Shown here piece after piece: positions 60,811 through 64,000 of a stretch of DNA of 64,000 bases (position 1 is its first letter; every line of letters begins with the position of its first letter). A program made the position numbers and the translations under genes. Location: NCBI RefSeq assembly GCF_020686965.1, contig NZ_JAJEPS010000001.1:310001-374000 (forward strand). Direction: 5' to 3'. Below the pieces are notes generated by a model that ran no database searches, was not told the DNA's origin, and saw nothing but the letters and a program-made list of their open reading frames with translations. The DNA is from Hominiventricola filiformis. Lineage in GTDB: Bacteria > Bacillota > Clostridia > Lachnospirales > Lachnospiraceae.

Positions 60811-61405
60811 CGGATGGTTCCTCCACAAATGAACAGATCACATCCCATATCTCATCCCGTCCCTGCTTCGTCTCCGCAGAAAACGGAATCAGCTGGGTGC
60901 CCGGCAGAAGCTTCAGTCCCTCTTTCAGGATTTTTATCTGTTTCTGCACCTGGCTTCTCTTAATTTTGTCCAGCTTGGTGGCAATAATCACAGGCTCATA
61001 GCCCTGTGCCACAATCCACTGATACATATCTTTGTCATTAGCCGACGGCTCATGACGGATATCTACCAGCAGGAAAACGGCTTTCAGCTGTTTTGAGCCA
61101 TGCAGATAATTTTCAATCATCCGCCCCCACTTTGCTTTGATCTCATTGCTGACTTTCGCATATCCGTAACCCGGAAGGTCTACCAGATACAGATCGCCGT
61201 TTACTTTGTAAAAATTAATAGTCTGCGTTTTACCTGGCTGTGAAGAAGTTCTCGCCAGTGATTTCCGGTTCAGAAGCCCGTTAATCAGCGAAGATTTTCC
61301 CACATTGGATTTTCCGGCAAATGCCACCTCAGGAAATGCATTTTCCGGCAGCTTGCTTGTAATTCCGCAGACTGTCTCCAGCTCCGCCTGTTTGATAATC
61401 ATCAT
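60791..61405 (-). CDS. engB: Ribosome biogenesis GTPase EngB (YsxC/YihA)
   Basis: 204 aa. GTPase motifs are GKSNVGKSS (G1), DLPGYG (G3) and TKLD (G4); the segment KTQTINFYKV between G1 and G3 is typical. It helps late assembly of the 50S subunit. It follows lon by 17 bases, the standard lon-engB order in Firmicutes. Confidence 0.97.
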   Translation of the reverse strand: MMIIKQAELETVCGITSKLPENAFPEVAFAGKSNVGKSSLINGLLNRKSLARTSSQPGKTQTINFYKVNGDLYLVDLPGYGYAKVSNEIKAKWGRMIENYLHGSKQLKAVFLLVDIRHEPSANDKDMYQWIVAQGYEPVIIATKLDKIKRSQVQKQIKILKEGLKLLPGTQLIPFSAETKQGRDEIWDVICSFVEEPSDERGTV

Positions 61406-61422
61406 AGCTTTTCACCTCTCCT

Positions 61423-63726
61423 CTATGCGAAGGCATGGGACAGAACCGTTTCCATGCTTCCGGCATAGACAAGCTCCAGGCCTCCTGTAATTTCTTTTGA
61501 AAGTTCTTCTACATCTCTTCGGTTCTTCTCCGGCACAATGACCGTTTTCATACCAGCACTCTTTGCTGCCAGCAGTTTTTCCTTCAATCCTCCGATCGGA
61601 AGGACACGGCCCCTCAACGTAATTTCTCCGGTCATGGCCACATCCGCACGTACCGGTTTTTCCAGAATCGCAGAAAGCATGGCAGTTGCCATGGTAATAC
61701 CTGCGGACGGGCCATCCTTCGGCACTGCACCTTCCGGAATATGAATGTGAATATCATGTTCCTGGAAATAATCTCTGTCCAGTTCATATTTTTCACTCAC
61801 GGAACGGATATAGCTGATACCTGCTTTGGCAGATTCCTGCATGACATCGCCAAGTTGTCCCGTCAGTTCAAAGTTTCCTTTTCCCGGCATCAGATTAACT
61901 TCAATCTCCAGTGTATCCCCGCCGGCGCTGGTCCATGCCAGTCCACGGACAATTCCCACTTCGTCCTGATCCAGTTTCTGCTGGAATTCATAGATGGTCT
62001 TACCCAGATATTTTTCCACATTCTTTTCCGTAATCTGCACACTGGCTTTATTTTTCTCCAGAATCTCCCGGTCTGCCTTTCTGCACAAAGACGCGATTCT
62101 TCTCTCCAGTGCACGGACCCCGGACTCTCTTGTATACTGATGAATCACTTTTTCCAGTGCTTTATTGCTGACCCGGAACTGCCCTTCTTTCAGACCATGA
62201 CGCTCCATCTGCTTCGGAAGAAGATGCTCTTTCGCAATATGAAGCTTCTCGTTCTCCGTATAGCCGCTGATCTCGATCACTTCCATACGATCCAGAAGCG
62301 GTCTGGGAATCGTCTGAATATCATTGGCCGTACAGAGGAACATCACCTCGGAAAGGTCAACCGGAAGTTCCACATAATGATCCCGGAACTTTTCATTCTG
62401 CTCACTGTCCAGAACCTCCAGCAGTGCCGAGAAGGTATCTCCCCTGTGATCACTGCTCACCTTGTCGATCTCATCCAGCACCATCAGTGGATTTTTTACT
62501 CCCGCATGGCGGAGCCCGTCGGCAATCCGTCCCGGCATGGCACCTATGTATGTACGTCTGTGACCGCGGATCTCCGCTTCATCGTGAACGCCTCCCAGAC
62601 AGATACGTACATATTTTTTCTCCAATGCATGGGCAATAGACCTGGCAATGGAAGTCTTACCGGTTCCAGGAGGTCCTACCAGACAGAGAATCGGACTTTC
62701 TTTGGCATTCATCATCTTCCGGACAGCCAGGAACTCCAGAATCCGCTCTTTCACCTTCTCCAGACCATAGTGTTCTTCTTCCAGAATTTCTTCCGCTTTT
62801 CTAAGATCAAGCCGGTCCTCGCTCCGCTTATCCCACGGCAGCGCCAGCAGTGTCTCGATATATCCGCGGATCACACCTGCTTCCGCAGAATTGGCACCGC
62901 TGTTCAGAAAACGCTGAATCTCTTTCTCGATTCGCTCCTTAACTTCCTCTGAGGCTTCCAGTTTCTTCACTTCTTCCCGAAAAGCTGCAGCCTCTGTGTT
63001 CGGGCCATCATCTCCCAGCTCCTCACGGATTACTTTCAGCTGTTCTCGAAGGATATAATCCTTCTGCTGCTTGTCAACCCGTGCCTTTACCTTTTCCTGA
63101 ATACCTCGTCGAAATTTTTCGATCTCAATCTCATTATTCAAAAGCACACACAACAGTTCATAGCGTTCTTCAAAATTTACGGTCTCCAGATACTGCTGAT
63201 GCTCTTCCCAGCGAAATGGGACATGAATGGATATCTGTTCCATCATGTTCTGCACAGTCTGACAGTTTTTGATCTGGCGGGCCATATCCTTGTTCATTTT
63301 TCCTGATGCAGCTGTATACCCTTCAAAAATATCCTGCAGATTTCTGAGCATAGCCTCTTCCGGCAGCCCTTCTTCCACGATATCCGGGATTTCACAGACA
63401 TCCGCCTCCAGATATTCTCCATCTTCCAGCCCGCAAAGCTCTGCCCTGCCTGCTCCTTCTACCAGAATTCGAAGAATATTGTGGGGCATCTTGATAATCT
63501 GTTTTACTTCAACAATAGTACCGATAGAAAACAGTCCGTCCTTGTCCGGATTCTCTGTCTCCGGATCTTTCTGTGTCACTACAAACAATTTCTGATCCTG
63601 CGCCACAGAGCGCTCCACTGCTTTCGCAGATCTGGAACGGCTGACATCAAAATGTGTAATCATTCCCGGAAGAATGGTCATTCCCCGCAATGCCACAGCC
63701 GGCATTTTCAATACGGATCTCTCCAT
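61423..63726 (-). CDS. lon: Lon endopeptidase
   Basis: 767 aa from the ATG at 63726, which has GGAGG eight bases upstream; a frame open to 63768 would cover the terminator. The N-terminal substrate domain is followed by the AAA+ module with Walker A GPPGTGKTS (about residue 350) and Walker B LDEID, and the C-terminal protease domain with catalytic Ser in PKDGPSAG and Lys in GLKEKLLAAKSAG. This is an ATP-dependent cytosolic protease that removes damaged and regulatory proteins. It follows clpX, as in other Firmicutes. Confidence 0.98.
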   Translation of the reverse strand: MERSVLKMPAVALRGMTILPGMITHFDVSRSRSAKAVERSVAQDQKLFVVTQKDPETENPDKDGLFSIGTIVEVKQIIKMPHNILRILVEGAGRAELCGLEDGEYLEADVCEIPDIVEEGLPEEAMLRNLQDIFEGYTAASGKMNKDMARQIKNCQTVQNMMEQISIHVPFRWEEHQQYLETVNFEERYELLCVLLNNEIEIEKFRRGIQEKVKARVDKQQKDYILREQLKVIREELGDDGPNTEAAAFREEVKKLEASEEVKERIEKEIQRFLNSGANSAEAGVIRGYIETLLALPWDKRSEDRLDLRKAEEILEEEHYGLEKVKERILEFLAVRKMMNAKESPILCLVGPPGTGKTSIARSIAHALEKKYVRICLGGVHDEAEIRGHRRTYIGAMPGRIADGLRHAGVKNPLMVLDEIDKVSSDHRGDTFSALLEVLDSEQNEKFRDHYVELPVDLSEVMFLCTANDIQTIPRPLLDRMEVIEISGYTENEKLHIAKEHLLPKQMERHGLKEGQFRVSNKALEKVIHQYTRESGVRALERRIASLCRKADREILEKNKASVQITEKNVEKYLGKTIYEFQQKLDQDEVGIVRGLAWTSAGGDTLEIEVNLMPGKGNFELTGQLGDVMQESAKAGISYIRSVSEKYELDRDYFQEHDIHIHIPEGAVPKDGPSAGITMATAMLSAILEKPVRADVAMTGEITLRGRVLPIGGLKEKLLAAKSAGMKTVIVPEKNRRDVEELSKEITGGLELVYAGSMETVLSHAFA

Positions 63727-63751
63727 GTTTCTTCCTCCTCTCCGGTCAGAA

Positions 63752-63776
63752 AAAGGGCCTTGAATCAAGGCCCTTT
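63752..63776 (-). terminator. Intrinsic terminator between clpX and lon
   Basis: AAAGGGCCTTG (63752-63762), three loop bases, and its exact complement at 63766-63776, with a T run leftward. It ends the clpX transcript just before lon. Confidence 0.9.
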
Positions 63777-63784
63777 CTTTCCTC

Positions 63785-64000
63785 TTATTTTCTGGTTATC
63801 TCCGGGACTCCGGTGCCTTCTACCGCTTCCCTGGTAACCGTACAGCTCTTAATTGTATCATCCGACGGGATCGTAAACATCAGATCCATCATCGTCTCCT
63901 CCATAATGGACCGAAGGCCTCTGGCACCGGTCTTTCTGGAAATGGTCTTATCCGCGATCGCTTTCACTGCTTCGTCATCAAAGCTTAAGTCTACGCCGTC
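63785..64000 (-). CDS. clpX: ATP-dependent Clp protease ATP-binding subunit ClpX (C-terminal part)
   Basis: Only the last 71 codons are inside the window; the gene runs off the right edge. The segment DEAVKAIADKTISRKTGARGLRS followed by IMEETMMDLMFTIPSD is the C-terminal small AAA+ subdomain of ClpX, including the sensor-2 Arg in GARGLR. With ClpP it unfolds and degrades tagged proteins. Its position before lon and engB is the usual Firmicutes order. Confidence 0.93.
   Translation of the reverse strand, partial: DGVDLSFDDEAVKAIADKTISRKTGARGLRSIMEETMMDLMFTIPSDDTIKSCTVTREAVEGTGVPEITRK

Noticed and set aside
61741..62952. Rightward open frame of about 400 codons opposite lon
   Set aside because: It mirrors the codon pattern of lon; the Lon protein has all catalytic motifs and the antisense reading has none.
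1..64000. tRNA, rRNA, CRISPR array, prophage or transposase genes
   Set aside because: None was seen on either strand; all repeats found are palindromic elements rather than regularly spaced direct repeats.

Overview
The window looks like chromosomal DNA of a spore-forming, low-to-mid GC member of the Clostridia, most likely a Lachnospiraceae gut anaerobe. The evidence is sporulation genes (spoIIP, gpr, a ytvI-like permease), strong GGAGG ribosome binding sites, DapL-type lysine synthesis, a DUF1292/DUF4364 background, and TRAP and tripartite tricarboxylate (TTT) transporters. This is judged from gene content only. I see no rRNA, tRNA, CRISPR array, integrase, transposase or phage gene.

Layout. 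1-7.3 kb: housekeeping run transcribed leftward (rpoN, lepA, hemW, a MoxR-type AAA ATPase, a VWA protein and a small unknown). 7.3-9.3 kb: a split chromate-type transporter and an MBL-fold hydrolase. 9.3-27.3 kb: a large leftward catabolic region with glycerate kinase, a PrpR-type sigma-54 activator, a D-2-hydroxyacid dehydrogenase, three xylose-isomerase-like TIM barrels, an Asp/Glu-racemase-like protein, a two-subunit transketolase, two near-identical tctBAC transporter operons, and a pdxA homologue between those operons. 28.9-34.5 kb: an AT-rich block with an RpiR regulator, a TRAP transporter, an isocitrate/isopropylmalate-dehydrogenase-family enzyme and a cupin. 34.8-44.8 kb: spoIIP-gpr, rpsT, holA, comEC, a GerMN lipoprotein, a two-component system and a comEA-like gene. 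44.8-52.5 kb: arginine synthesis (argC-GNAT-argJ-argB-argD leftward, argG divergent) plus an orphan solute-binding protein. 52.5-64 kb: housekeeping (dapL, rho, engB, lon, the end of clpX) and several conserved proteins of unknown role.

The most interesting system is the 9.3-27.3 kb region. Four leftward transcription units each start with a -24/-12 sigma-54 promoter: TGGCAC-N5-TTGCT at 18809-18824, 22164-22179 and 23580-23595, and TGGCAT-N5-TTGCT at 27361-27376. Each promoter has a cluster of GTTTC/TGTTTCA-type repeats about 140-230 bp upstream. RpoN is encoded at 5961-7304 and a sigma-54 activator at 10484-12385, so sigma factor, candidate activator, activator sites and promoters all lie in one window. 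The enzymes suggest uptake of a small hydroxy-carboxylate or sugar acid, carbon-carbon rearrangement by transketolase, and exit through hydroxypyruvate, glycerate and 2-phosphoglycerate. The substrate cannot be read from the sequence, and the combination matches no pathway I can name with confidence.

Three structured non-coding elements also stand out: a 19-bp dyad in front of the activator gene (12447-12488), a roughly 170-bp palindromic element (28228-28396) whose mismatches all become G-U pairs only in leftward RNA, and a roughly 266-bp imperfect inverted repeat (34565-34830).
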